A stretch of DNA of 64,000 bases from Berberis thunbergii (taxonomy: Eukaryota > Streptophyta > Magnoliopsida > Ranunculales > Berberidaceae): assembly GCA_003290165.1 (NCBI GenBank), contig QNQO01000557.1, positions 310,001-374,000 of the forward strand, given 5' to 3'. The notes below the pieces were generated by a model, which was not told the DNA's origin, did not search any database, and was given only the letters and a program-made list of their open reading frames with translations. Shown piece after piece: positions 32,116-42,830 of this stretch. The position numbers and the translations under genes are program-made. Position 1 is the stretch's first letter; every line of letters begins with the position of its first letter.

Positions 32116-32473
32116 TAATAGAGACATTGACCTTTTAATTGGAGATCAAACCACCTAGATCCTTTGATTGGGGATCAACCACCAATAACTAAAATAAAAC
32201 TTGTATTGCTTGCCTAATCTCTATTACATCATATGTATTTATAACTGAAAGCAAAAATAATACTTCCTAATTGAATTCAAACCTAATTTTAATCAAACAC
32301 TAACTCCTAATTCAAAACAAGCTAATTTTCCCTAAAATAATACTTCCTAATTGAATTCAAACCTAATTCTAATCAAACAATAACTCCTAATTTAAAACAA
32401 GCTAATATTCTCTAAAATAGAATATTGACATTCTAATATTAAGTAAATACTAAATAGGATTGGTATCCTAACA
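32116..32473 (-). repeat. 5' LTR of the LARP1 retroelement
   Basis: 358 bp, aligned end to end with 29581-29940. It has the same internal 80-bp duplication. Right flank GAGAG is the target duplication. 32479-32530 next to it holds a short duplication of GAGCACAACGAGAGGGAGA-type sequence belonging to the host. Confidence 0.93.
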
Positions 32474-32814
32474 GAGAGTAGCTCGGAGAGCACAACGAGA
32501 GGGAGATGGAAAGCACAACGAGAGGGAGAGTGGGAGCATAGCAGACAGGGAAAGCAGAGCAAGAGGGATAGGTTGACCAGAGAGGTTTCTTTCCTTTCCT
32601 TGTTTTCTTTCTTTTTTTTCCTTCCTTCTTTTCGATCGAGAAGGAAACTTTGGCGCCTTGCATGTGTTTGTGAAATTTTATCTCCCACTCACTTTGACAA
32701 CATTTTAGCAATGTTAAGGGATCTCAAATTGGACAAACCTTGGGCTTTTCATAGCACCAAGTGCAAAACTATTATTGCCACATGCTAGTAATGGGCAATT
32801 ATGGTGTAGTGAAA

Positions 32815-33990
32815 GGTATCATCTGGTCCCAGGAATGCTTGTTTGAGTCCTTCTGGCAGTGGAGCTAGGTCGACTTTTGGGGTCCTCAAAGTGGATGGCT
32901 GTGGTTTCTCTCTTTCTCTTGGCAACTCCTCAAAGCATGGTTGCCATTGTCGTCCTCCTTTATCCGTTGACCCTGAAACATAAAAAACTTTGTCAAGATA
33001 AAGTGGACTCTCAAAATTGGAAATACAAAGGAGGTACTCTAAAGATTCATAATTGTCGCTCATGAGAGCCTCTTTTGATATCAGTGTGACTATCATGTAA
33101 GTGTGATAATAGTCATCATTATCACATGGTTGCTTTCCAATGTTGAATATGTTGACCTCCAGAGTCATGTTCCCAAAATACAGTTTCATTAGACCATTTT
33201 TGCAATTGATAAGAACATTAGCTGTAGTAAGGAAAGGTCAACCTAGAATGATTGGAACTATAAACTCCATATTAACCACAAAATGGGTATCCAAGATAAG
33301 AACGACAATGAGGTAGTAGAACTTATCGATTTGCAATACATCATCGACTATTCCTCTTGGTTTCTTAGTCGATTGATCGGTCAGTTGCAGTACCACAAAT
33401 GTGGGTTTGATCTCTCCTAGACCCAGTTGCAAGTAGATAGAATAAGACATTAAACTCACATTTGAAGTAGATAGAATAAGGCCTTAAACTCACATTTGTT
33501 CCTAGATCCAGCAAAACTTGGACGAACTCATGAGTTCGATCTGGCAGGTGACCATGGGACACCCTGGATCTTTGTACTTGGGTGGTATCTTCTGCTCTAT
33601 CACCACACTTACCTATTCAATCAAGAAAGCAGTCTTGTTGACATGATGCGTTCTCTTGATGGTGCATAGATTCTTGATGACTTTCGCATAAGTTGGTACC
33701 TGTTTAATCACATGCAGAAAAGGTTGGTTAATCTTAGCTTCTTTCAGATGTTCTAGAATCTCACCTTGTATTTTTGGACTTTTTCCAGTAGGTCGGAGCA
33801 CTTTGGGAAAGGGGACTTGGACCGGAATGTTTTTATTTGGCTCATCCTCAGGGGTGCTCTCCTTTGTACTTGGAGAGTTGCCTGTAATGGTTAATGGGCT
33901 TGGTCCATCTAATATCTTACCACTCTGAGTAGTTATGCATTGACCTCTTTGATGTTCTAAGAGTTTGAAGTGGAGGTTCGTGCCATATGT
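32815..33990 (-). pseudogene. Athila-like gypsy protease region relic
   Basis: The minus strand, in order: EILEHLKEAKINQPFLHVIK, QVPTYAKVIKNLCTIKRTHH, KIPPKYKDPGCPMVTCQI, VQVLLDLGTNVSLRPYSIY (protease site, LDLG for L-D-G), QLGLGEIKPTFVVLQLTDQS, PRGIVDDVLQIDKFYY, IIPIILG-like, NGLMKLYFGNMTLEVNIFNI and PLPEGLKQAFLGPDDTF. This is the Athila pattern between gag and RT. A 44-bp tandem duplication at 33431-33498 breaks the frame inside the protease. RT and everything after is missing to the left, where the putative CACTA end lies. Confidence 0.85.
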
Positions 33991-35250
33991 TGCCCCTTAG
34001 GATTTCTTGAGGTTGAGATGGAAATTGGCCTCGTTCTTACACTATTTAGATTTAGGATCAGTTGTCAGCTAATAACTAACTAATGGTAGAGCCGAGCCAA
34101 ACCGGATAGATTAAAGGTCTTATTTTGTAAGGAGACTAATAGCCACTCTCTCTTTATTTTCTCTCAAATATTTTTTAATACGGTAAAAAAAACATTAACA
34201 CAGAAAATAGAACCATTGAGAATCAAATTTCAACTCTTGTAGAATACCAAGCTATGTTGCATTACAGTTCTTGTAAATCAAGCATAGATAAGGTGCAAAA
34301 TACTGTAGGATAAAACAATAAAATCCTCTTCTATTTTCAAAAACTTGAGTATTTCATACTGCTGGGTGGAGTTGTGGTTGTTTAGTTCGTTCAATGTGTC
34401 ATCTGTAGACAGTCAGAATGAAGGAGTTTCCCTTCAGATTCTTTTTAGAATAATAGCATAAAGTTTGTTGAAAGTTTCTATTGGAAATATGGCTTTTTAA
34501 AATAAAAGAAAATGGGTGTGTATCTGGTTTCGATCTCTGGATCTCTCTCTAATTTTAGTCCCACATCTTCTATACAACTCATTGTGGTAGAGTTTATAAG
34601 GAGATTGTTTAGACTTGGGTTTGGACCCCTTGGGGGTACCACACTTTTGTGAGGAGGGGAGAGATAGACTCACGCGCCCGCAGCCGTTGTCCGTTCGGTC
34701 GGGTCATTTAGATAGCAACCAATTCTTTTTGCTGAAAATAAATTTTTGAATGTCTGAAGAGGGACTGAATCTAAATGGGATTTTGTCCATGTATCTAGAC
34801 GTCTTCCTAAATCACACGTTTGCCATAAGTTGCGTCGGGATTTTTTCCACGTTTTGAATTGCGTTCTCCACACGATTTATGTCAATGTATCTAGCCTGTA
34901 TTTTGTATTTCAACTGTACGGTTTTCTCCCTATAAATACAATACAAACTTAGAGTTTGAAATAAAAGAAGCAAAAAACAAAGCATTTTGCAAAAACAAGA
35001 GTTTTTATTTTGCAATCAGAGAGAACAAAACATTTTCGTTTTGCAATCAATTTTTCGTTTAGCATTTCAATCAAAGAAGAGTTTTTCTTGTTGTTGATTT
35101 ATATACATTGTATTGGTGATTCCGAGCAAACAAGAGATTAAGGGTGGATAGTATTCCGTTCATCAACATTGCAATTGTTTGAACGAGACAGAGAAGATTC
35201 TGGCCTGTTTATCCTGGGGACGGCGGGGGTACTAGACTGCTTGCACATTT
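33991..35250. other. LTR- or promoter-like non-coding DNA
   Basis: Contains AGTCCCACATCTTC (34559), a TATA-like CCCTATAAATACAATAC (34930-34946), a T/A-rich leader with repeated TTTTGCAATCA (35010, 35039), and GGCAGAGCCGCGAAACGTCT (35254). The order resembles an LTR plus leader reading to the right, but I cannot find its partner or target duplication. No protein domain seen. Confidence 0.4.
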
Positions 35251-35965
35251 TTGGGCAGAGCCGCGAAACGTCTTAAAGAGAGCAACCTAGTCCGCGACTC
35301 AACCCAAGAACAATTGGTACCTTCGTTCCTATCTTTTAATTTGAATTATTCAGCATTTACAATAGTTTCAAGTCTAGAACTAATGATATCGTGTTCTTCA
35401 TTTCATGACTTGGAACTAGATGGAATTCGGTTACATATAAATCTCCAGTGTTAATTGATATGGGGTCTGTTTCTCAATTTATAATTCATTCATGGTTGAA
35501 GGAAACTAACTTCCAGTGTGGAGATATTAGAAAACCAAGCAGTCTGCAACTGATGACAGTTAGAGGGCATATCTTGGACATGTTTCAAATCTTGTGCAAT
35601 GTAGAGATCCCAACTGCTTGTCAAGGTTATGAAACTTGGTTTTCAGATAAGTATAGAAACTTCCTAAAGAAGTTTTGCCCTAACATAATTCAGTATTCTT
35701 AGGACTGACTACAAAGACACAAATCCCTGAAATGATACCAACACCTGGTGAGCTTCATGCTCAAGTACAAGACGATTATCATTCAAAGATCCAGGTGTCA
35801 GATCAACTAGCTCGGAGTTCTATGGGATGGAGTTCAGATTTTTTCTACGGATTTGCATATATTTCTCCAACATCCAGACAAGCACATATTGATATCCATC
35901 ATGCTCCACATCTCCATGTGCTAATTAAAGCTACAGAAAACAATGATTTGTATATGGAGAAATAA
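35251..35965 (+). other. Unrecognised ORFs downstream of the LTR-like region
   Basis: Frames 35448-35702 (MLIDMGSVSQFIIHSWLKET ... CQGYETWFSDKYRNFLKKFC) and 35732-35965 (MIPTPGELHAQVQDDYHSKI ... ISPTSRQAHIDIHHAPHLHV) follow one another in different frames. The YETWFSDKYRNFLKKFCP block loosely recalls plant mobile domain proteins, but I would not name it. No stop for 70-85 codons in each; may be pieces of one decayed gene. Confidence 0.3.
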
Positions 35966-36071
35966 GAAATCCATAAACTCTGTATTGGAGGCAAGATGAC
36001 TAGTTTAATATTCTCATTGATACAACAACAATGAGCCTAAGAACACGAAAACTAAGATAATAAAACAGAAC

Positions 36072-36375
36072 ACGCACTACATCAAATTGGCATATTTGTA
36101 ACAACTTCCAAAATAGTAACGTTTTTGAGCTGTTACAATCCAACAAATAATTCCAAGTCAAAACTAAATTTAGTCAAAAAAATGGAAAATAGTTACACAA
36201 AAAAATGATGCAATAAATTAGATCACCATGAATAGTATCACTTGTAGGACCATACTATTCATGATGATACAATTATTGTTTTGAGAATATTTAAAATTGC
36301 ATTGTGAATTGTTATAGCTCAAAAGCGTTACTGATTTGAGAGTTGTTACAAAAATGCCAATTTGGTGTAGTGACG
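36072..36375. mobile_element. CACTA-type MITE with 3-bp target duplication
   Basis: Element 36075-36372 (298 bp). Ends CACTACATCAAATTGGCATA and, inverted, CACTACACCAAATTGGCATT; flanked by ACG on both sides (36072-36074 and 36373-36375). The arms stay inverted-repeat-like inward (GTTACAA-, AACG-TTTTGAGCT / AGCTCAAAAGCG). No coding capacity. Termini and 3-bp duplication are those of CACTA elements. Confidence 0.9.
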
Positions 36376-37206
36376 GCTTGCAGTAGATACAATTGCAAGA
36401 AAAGTGTCTCCACTCTATGTAGCAGAACCAAAATAAGATCTCCATTTTGAACTCTTCTTCCTCTCCATGTATGTCTTTTGTTTCACATTTTGGATCTTGA
36501 GTGAATCTTGAATTGGACTGCATAGCTACTAGAACACAGTAACTATCGTTCTCAACAAAAACAACAAAATTATATCTAAGAGAACCGTGGGGTGTGTCCA
36601 TTTGCTAAGGTATATAAAATTTGCATAACCTTAGGACTGTGACTAGATATTCAAAAACTAATGAGAATCAAATGTATACATGATCTCTTTATAGTTGGAT
36701 ACTTGGATATCAGTATAGTAAGATAAGAAGTAAGGTGGGAAGGACGTGAAATGTCTATTACTATGACTGATTAATTTATTAAAATAATAACCTATTGATG
36801 TTCATGAACTGTATAGTAACTTGTGACCTTTGTTTTGATTTTGAGGTTTTGAGTTATAGGGTTGCTCAAAAGTAAAAGATGACATGTGTGATAGAGATGC
36901 ATTTGCCTCAACTATACATGGAAACTTACTAATAAAATACTCTATTTAAATAAAAATCTCTAAATTTTCAACAAATTTTCTACCAAAAAATAAATAGCTA
37001 ACTATTCTTGTAGTTCACTTACATATAAATGATTAACATGTTTGACAACCTTCAAAGTTCATAGTATTCTTTCTTCTCTCCAACATGATCTTCTTTTAAA
37101 GTGTGAACGTCATATTGTTGAGCTTTAGTTCAAAAGTGAACCAGATTTCTATTTGCTGTGAACACTTTGGCACCTATTAACATGAATGAAATTAAAATGA
37201 ACATTA
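36376..37206. other. Unassigned AT-rich DNA
   Basis: The minus frame 36218-36601 crosses the MITE and is therefore not a gene. Nothing else recognised. Confidence 0.5.
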
Positions 37207-37900
37207 AAAGCTGATGTAGGCGATTTATGCTCTCCTTTCTCACTGCTTACCTATACTTGCTCAGGTAGGAAACATGAGCCAAAGATCACCGTGTGGTATC
37301 CGATGACACTCCGATGTTTAAGTTAGATAAGACTTAAGAGAGGCTTAAAACTGTAAACTGGGTTATATTGTGTACCTCTAGTTCATTTACCTTATCTCCC
37401 TTTTATAGTGAATGAGTCATTGTTCAGCTAGGCCTTTGGTGGTGTAGTTTAGGGAAAGTGATCTTGTTGTTGAAATCCTTTCCTGATTGGAAGCTGTTCA
37501 TGTTGGGTAGTTTCCTCGCACGACTCATGTTCCTAGATCTGCAAAAGAGGTTTCCTTTTCTGAGTGTTGTCCATGCAAAGAAGTTTTCTTGCCTGACTTA
37601 TACTCTAATATATGTTTCCTAATCTGATCCCATGTATTGCTGGCCTTGCTGTCTTGGGTAGATCTCTCAGATACTTGACTTAGAGGTTTTACGTGTATTA
37701 GGTCTGACCGCGTGACGTGTGGGCTTACTGGCTCATTGCAACTTGGACCCTACTATCTGGATTTTGCCAATGATGGGCTCACTGCTGTTTGGGCCTCGTT
37801 GGATTAAGCATGCAATCGAGTCTGCTTCATTCTGTTGACAAGATTATCTTGACACGTGTACGGTGCTGATCAGAGGACAATTTGATGTTTCATCAGAAGC
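37207..37900 (-). mobile_element. Solo LTR of the Tat family
   Basis: LTR 37212-37895 (684 bp) with ends TGATG...CATCA, flanked by AAAGC (37207-37211) and GAAGC (37896-37900), a 5-bp duplication with one change. Shares CCGATGACACTCCGATG and GTAGTTTAGGGAA with the Tat C LTR. No internal region follows on either side, so it is a product of LTR-LTR recombination. Confidence 0.82.
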
Positions 37901-38128
37901 GATAAAAAAATTTCAGGTTTATGTGAGCATAACATTATCTGTATTTTGTTTACTATAATTTAATCAATTAATATTTGAATTTTTTATGTAACATAGAAGT
38001 CACCTTATTACAAACAAATTTAATTTGACCTTAAATGTGCTTAAGCCATTATGAATTTGTGATCACTTTCAATATATATCTTCATCCAAATCTTTCATTT
38101 TCTCATCCTCTGAAACTTGGACAAAAAT

Positions 38129-38680
38129 TGATGCATCCAAAATCTGTTTTCCTGTAATTGTGACCAACAAAACAAATGTTAGATTGCCAAAGACCACCTT
38201 TTTGGTGGCCCAAGGCACTCCGATGCTTAAGTTAGTAACTCAGTTGGAGATGAAAATAAATCTGGATAGAACTCAGTTAAAGTTGCATACCTTTGTTGAA
38301 TGTTCCCTTACCTACCATATATAATGGTCGCTGTTAATTTCGTGCGTGACTTAAGCATGTGAGGCTCAACGAGAGGAGACGTTCTCTATAGCAGCCTCCT
38401 TCTTCATTAAGATACATCATTGGAGGTGTAACTCCCTCCACGATTCTTTTTTTCTATAACTTTCCTCCTCTTTAAGGGAGAACTTTATCGGGCCTGGATT
38501 TGGGCATTTAACTAAGGTTTATTCCGGTTGGCCCGGTTTGGGCTTTTATGATTGGATTCGCTTTTTGTGTTTTATGAATTGGCATGGTTTTAGGATACTT
38601 GATACTCGTGATGGACGATTTCTGCCACATGTACGACTGTGACGTCAATCTTATTTGATGTATCATTAGCTACCCCCCTA
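38129..38680 (-). repeat. 3' LTR and PPT of Tat B
   Basis: LTR 38129-38668 (540 bp), minus-strand start TAATGATACATCAAATAAG. CTAGGGGGGTAGC (38669-38681, minus) is the PPT, the same position and sequence type as in element C. About 140 bp shorter than the other family LTRs. Confidence 0.82.
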
Positions 38681-38719
38681 GTTAACGGGTATGCGCCTAA
38701 TTGTGCATCTTATTTGACG

Positions 38720-41200
38720 TAGCCACTAACTGTGCATCGGTTGGGTTTTCGATTTCACCATTGCAGAGCATTTAATGTCGTTACTAGATGTTGTTGTGTT
38801 TGTTCTTCCAATGAATCATCCACCTGTTCGTTTTGGTGTATTTTGGGATTTCGCGCGCCCATCGTGTCTCGTACATTTCCTATGAGTATTCCTTTTGTTG
38901 TTCAAGCCTATAAAAAGGAGGAGATGGATAAAATACTTCCTTATTTACGTTTTCTTCGTTCTCTGGCTTTGATTTATTTCTCTTTCATTTTTGCTTCATA
39001 ATAATGTATAGCTTCAAGGTTCTAAGTGGTGATGTGCTTGCTACATGTAAACCTTAGTTCTCGCCTAAGCAAGCGACACTAAAGACTCTGGATAACGTTC
39101 GTTATAGTTATTCATTGCCATCTGACTTCGAGTTCATTATGCCCGAAGAGGGTGACAACCCTTGTCTTCCAAGGCCTGGCTATATTGCGTTGTACTCGGA
39201 CATGTTTCAAGCAGGTCTTAGACATCCGGCTATAGTAGTATCTAGGTTTCTTGGGCATTGCTCCCGCGCAAATGGTTCCTAACGGCTGGAGGATAATGAT
39301 CGCGACTTTAGTGAGGGTCGTCTTATCTGGGATTTTGATGAACGTCAAGGTTTTGCACCCTGTGGTGGGGTTTTGTGTAAACGCAAACCACACCTGCTAT
39401 CTCCGTGGTCCATCCCGTTTCAAAAATATCCGAGACGAGTATAAGGGCTGGTCAAGGCTTTAGTTTTATGCGTCAATTTATTCTGATTATTTCAAGTTGC
39501 GCAATGTACAAATTCTGCGATCATTCCGAGAACCCAAGAGGAATGATTTATTTGTCTACGAATGAGCAAGGTTTTCGAGATTGATTTAATAAGTTGCCCA
39601 AGTCTTCAATAGAATCTTTTCTTACTACGGATATCCTCGACTGCAATGGTCTATATGTTTAAAGCGAGGGGGATCATGCAGTGCTTACGACGGCTTGTGC
39701 TTTGGAAGTTATTGTTGCGTGCATCAACCCTATCTTCATTTTTTATGAGGGGCGGGAGCGTACTCCCTAGCTGTAATTTGTGACATGAGCATTGATCGGG
39801 CAATGAGCTGCGCTAAGAGGCATATGGGTAGAGGTGTCGTTAATGCTGGCTCGAATGTTAGAAAAAGGAAAGTTCCTAGGCCCACTAGTCCATCTAAGCT
39901 GATGGCGATCAATCCTGATCATATCTCGAAGAAGAATAATCTCGCTACTTTGGTTCCTGGTATTACCATGCCTTCTTCTTTTCCTGCATCTTCTGGGAAT
40001 GGCGGTAGTGATGATACTGCTGCCCGAGAGATTGAGGAGATAAATCAAACTCTTGAAAGAAGCAAGAAAGAGGTTTCTCATCCTTTGGACAATCGCGAGA
40101 AAAACCTTGTATCTTCATATGGCGTACCTGATTTCGCCGGCTTGTCTGTTGAAAATTCTCGTGTTATTGACAACACGATGTTTTAGCTCTGTGTCAAAAT
40201 GTCTAAGAATCCGGATAGTACAAAGACTTTATCTGACTTCGATTTTGACTCATCGTTAGGAGATCAAGTCATTACTTGTGAGTAGGGTGGTTCTAAGGGT
40301 CTTGTTCTTTCTGTCATTGCCAGTACCTCGGAATCGCCTGTTACTCTCCCTCTTTCCCGTCCAACTGCAGTTACTTGTAAGAAGTTCAGCTAGCTTTCTA
40401 AGCCTAACATGCAATACATTGGTCATAATCTCATCGTCAAATGCCACGGGTGGTTGGTCGGATGGGCTCTTAAGCCCGTGCATTTGCCACACAATCATAT
40501 CGATGAAGGGCTTAGCATCTTATGGAGGGGATGAATCACCTCGTCTATGGTGGTGTTATGGGGTCAGATTATAAGGCCGCACGCGATCAGGTTGCGCTTG
40601 TTGAGCGGAAGCTGGTAGGGCATGCCTTGGTTTTCTATCATGTTCTCCATAAATTTGATTCACTGAGAGCGCAGTGTGGAGTATGCAAAGGCTGGACGGA
40701 CTTCACTGAAGGAAGTCAAGGATGCACGGAATAAGTTTACTTTCGACCTTGAAACTTCCAAGGTGGAGTTGGATCGATTGCGTTCTTAGTTGAGTATTGC
40801 TGAGAAGGAGTTGTCTGATCTAGTGGTTGACTTTGTCGAGGCCAAGCGTTCTGCTGCAGAGTGCTCTACCATTCTGAATGCTTCTGTGATGCAAGTCGCT
40901 TAATTGAATACCGAGTTTGCTACTGCCAAATCAACAGTTGCGGCTAGGCTTACTGCTATTGAGAGCAAACTCGCATTGACTCTGGCTGAGCTTGCATCAG
41001 TTATCGACAAATTAAAGGTTGCAGAAGCAGTGGATTGGAGGAGAATAATCGATGGTTGCAACGACTTCTTAAACTAATTTGAGTCGCAAGGCTTGGATTT
41101 ATCTAAGTATCGTTGCTACACCAAGCAAGTATTTGAGGACGAAGAGGAACCTGTTCTGGGTCCACTAAATTACCCTGTTAACGAGAATGCCTCTTCTTGA
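38720..41200 (+). pseudogene. Tat B antisense accessory ORF with coiled coil
   Basis: Runs opposite to pol. N-terminal part at 38992-39463 over two frames: DFEFIMPEEGDNPCLPRPGY, IALYSDMFQAGLRHP, then FLGIAPAQMVPNGWRIMIAT and PVVGFCVNANHTCYLRGPSR. This resembles the 'putative gypsy type transposon' family by the LG--P-Q--PN-WR pattern. 39785-40186 holds a basic, Ser-rich middle (RKRKVPRPTSPSK). 40690-41200 reads a heptad-like coiled coil: LETSKVELDRLRS, LSIAEKELSDLVVDFVEAKR, ESKLALTLAELASVIDKLKV and an acidic end VFEDEEEPVLGP. Stops interrupt it in at least five places. The role of aORFs is unknown. Confidence 0.75.
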
Positions 41201-41739
41201 GTACCTTTATTGAACCCTCTTGTTTTCATGTAATCTTTTTTGATGTAATGAATTTGGAAAATCAATGAGAATCTCATTTATTTTTATTATTTTTGCACAG
41301 TATGTCTTTCCGTCTATCTTGTTAGACTTAGCTTTTTGCTTTCGATATTCCTGAAAAAATTCTGATTTATTCGTCCGAATTCTTAGAAATGTGCTTTGAT
41401 GTTCGATGTAGTAGTCGTGTTTATGAAATCCGACTGTTCATGTCCGGATTTTGATGTCATACATTATAGTAAACATAAGGAAAGGTTCGGCTCGTGTGTC
41501 TAGGCACTTTATTACTTCGTGGTTGATCAGACAAGAAGTTTCATGCTTATACTCGATTTGTTTTTCCAGATACATATATTCAGATTTTACTCGTAGCTCG
41601 ATGCTTTGGTTGCGTTTTGCGTTGATTCAACTAAAACTTTTAGTCTGACTTTTTTGTCCCAACTTTACTTTGTCGCTTGTACGTGAAATGAGGATGTAAA
41701 GGAGTTTCTTTGATAATATTTATTCAATCGCTCTACATG

Positions 41740-42830
41740 TCATGGTCATGGTAGTTCTTCACCCTTTGTATTTTCTAACCAATATTTCATTGGTTTGTTG
41801 ATATTTATTACTTTGTATGGCCCTTACCAATTCAGATTCAGTTTGTCTATGCCTGGTTCCTTTGTGTTGAGTTGGATTTTCTGGAGTACCCAATCACCAA
41901 CATTGAATGTGCAAGGTTTTACTTTCCTATTATAAAACTAGCCATACGTTGTTGGTAGGTTGTTGTTTTGATAAAAACCTTTTTCTTTCTTTTCTTCAAG
42001 GAGATCTAATCCGACTCTTAGTGTTTCATTGTTGTCTTCTGCTTGGAATTCTTCTGTTCTGAATATTGGCATACCAACTTCTACGGATATCATTGCTTCA
42101 GCCCCGTATGCAAGGGTGAACAGAGTTTCTTCTGTTGGAGGCATTTTCGTTGTTTTGTATGCCCAAAAGATGCTAGGTAGTTCGGATGTCCACAATCTTT
42201 TTGATGCTTCAAGCTTCCCTTTGATTGCCTCTAGGATCGTCTTGTTGGTGACCTCGGCTTGCCCATTTGTCTGTGGATGGGCAGGTGCTGAGAAGTGTTG
42301 TTGGATGCCTAGATTTGTGCACAGCTCTTTAACCTTCTTGCCTTCGAATTGCTTCTCGTTGTCCATGACAATTACCCTTGGGATTCCAAATCTACGTATT
42401 ATGTCTTTCCAGAGAAAATTTTTCAACTTGAGCTTCTCCTATCTTTGCCAATGGTTCTACTTCCACCCACTTAGTGAAGTAATATACCGCTAATAGAAAG
42501 AATTTATTTTTGTCAGACATTGAGAGTGGTCCTTCGATGTCCATCCCCCATTGTGCAAATGGCCATGGATTGCTCATTGGGATTAAATTTTGGCTTGGCA
42601 TGTGAGTATATGGGATAAATCTGTGACATTTGTCACAAGTGCAAACGAGTTTATTTGCATTCGCTTGCATTGTCGGCCAATAATATCCCAGTGTTAGGGC
42701 TTTGTGGGCTAGCGTTCTTCCTCTTGGATGGTTTCCACATGTTCCATGATGAATCCCTTACAGGATATACTCAACATCATTAGGCGAAAGTCATCTTAAT
42801 AGCGGGCTAGTGACAGATCTCTTTTAGAGT
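41740..42830 (-). pseudogene. Tat B integrase relic
   Basis: Zinc region remnant CTCDKCHRF (about 42630). Core: WGMDIEGPLS (42535), AVYYFTKWVEVEPLAKIGEA, IPRVIVMDNEKQFEGKKV (42360), HPQTNGQAEVTNKTILEAIK (42260, catalytic Glu), FWAYKTT and FTLAYGAEAMI. C-terminal GPYKVINIKKPMKYWLEN lies at 41760-41830. The second Asp sits in VMDNEKQFE. Frames shift at about 42400 and at the C-terminus. 41201-41740 is the non-coding 3' region between the two opposed genes; unlike Tat A it has no tandem array. Confidence 0.88.

Larger units (their letters stand above)
29581..32473 (-). mobile_element. LTR retrotransposon carrying a captured LARP1 gene fragment
   Basis: Minus-orientation element. 5' LTR 32116-32473, primer site 32102-32113, gag-like N-terminus, LARP1-derived segment, pol C-terminal remnant, 3' LTR 29581-29940. 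The target duplication GAGAG is perfect (29576-29580 and 32474-32478). LTRs start TGTTAGGATACC on the coding strand. By eye the LTRs differ at about 20 of 358 positions. Most gag-pol is absent, so mobilisation would need proteins in trans. The architecture matches known gene-transducing retroelements such as maize Bs1 in principle. Confidence 0.93.
26153..32811 (-). mobile_element. Probable CACTA element (termini tentative)
   Basis: The left end CACTAAAAAAAATTCG (26153) and, on the minus strand, the right end CACTACACCATAATTG (from 32811 leftward) are similar over about 25 bp including CCATT-CT. Between them lies a CACTA transposase fragment. The 3-bp flanks are ATA and AAA, an imperfect duplication. 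The element was later hit by the LARP1-carrying retrotransposon. The transposase relic is firm; the outer boundaries are a hypothesis. Confidence 0.5.

Noticed and set aside
32785..32820. Reading CACTACACCATAATTG as pure Athila coding sequence
   Set aside because: Possible (DTFHYTIIAHY resembles the start of the RT leader), but no Athila match follows to the left, so I kept the CACTA-end interpretation as tentative instead.
33991..35250. Complete LTR
   Set aside because: Promoter-like features are present but no second LTR, primer site or target duplication was found.
36218..36601. 127-codon minus-strand ORF
   Set aside because: It runs across the boundary of the 298-bp MITE and so is a chance frame.
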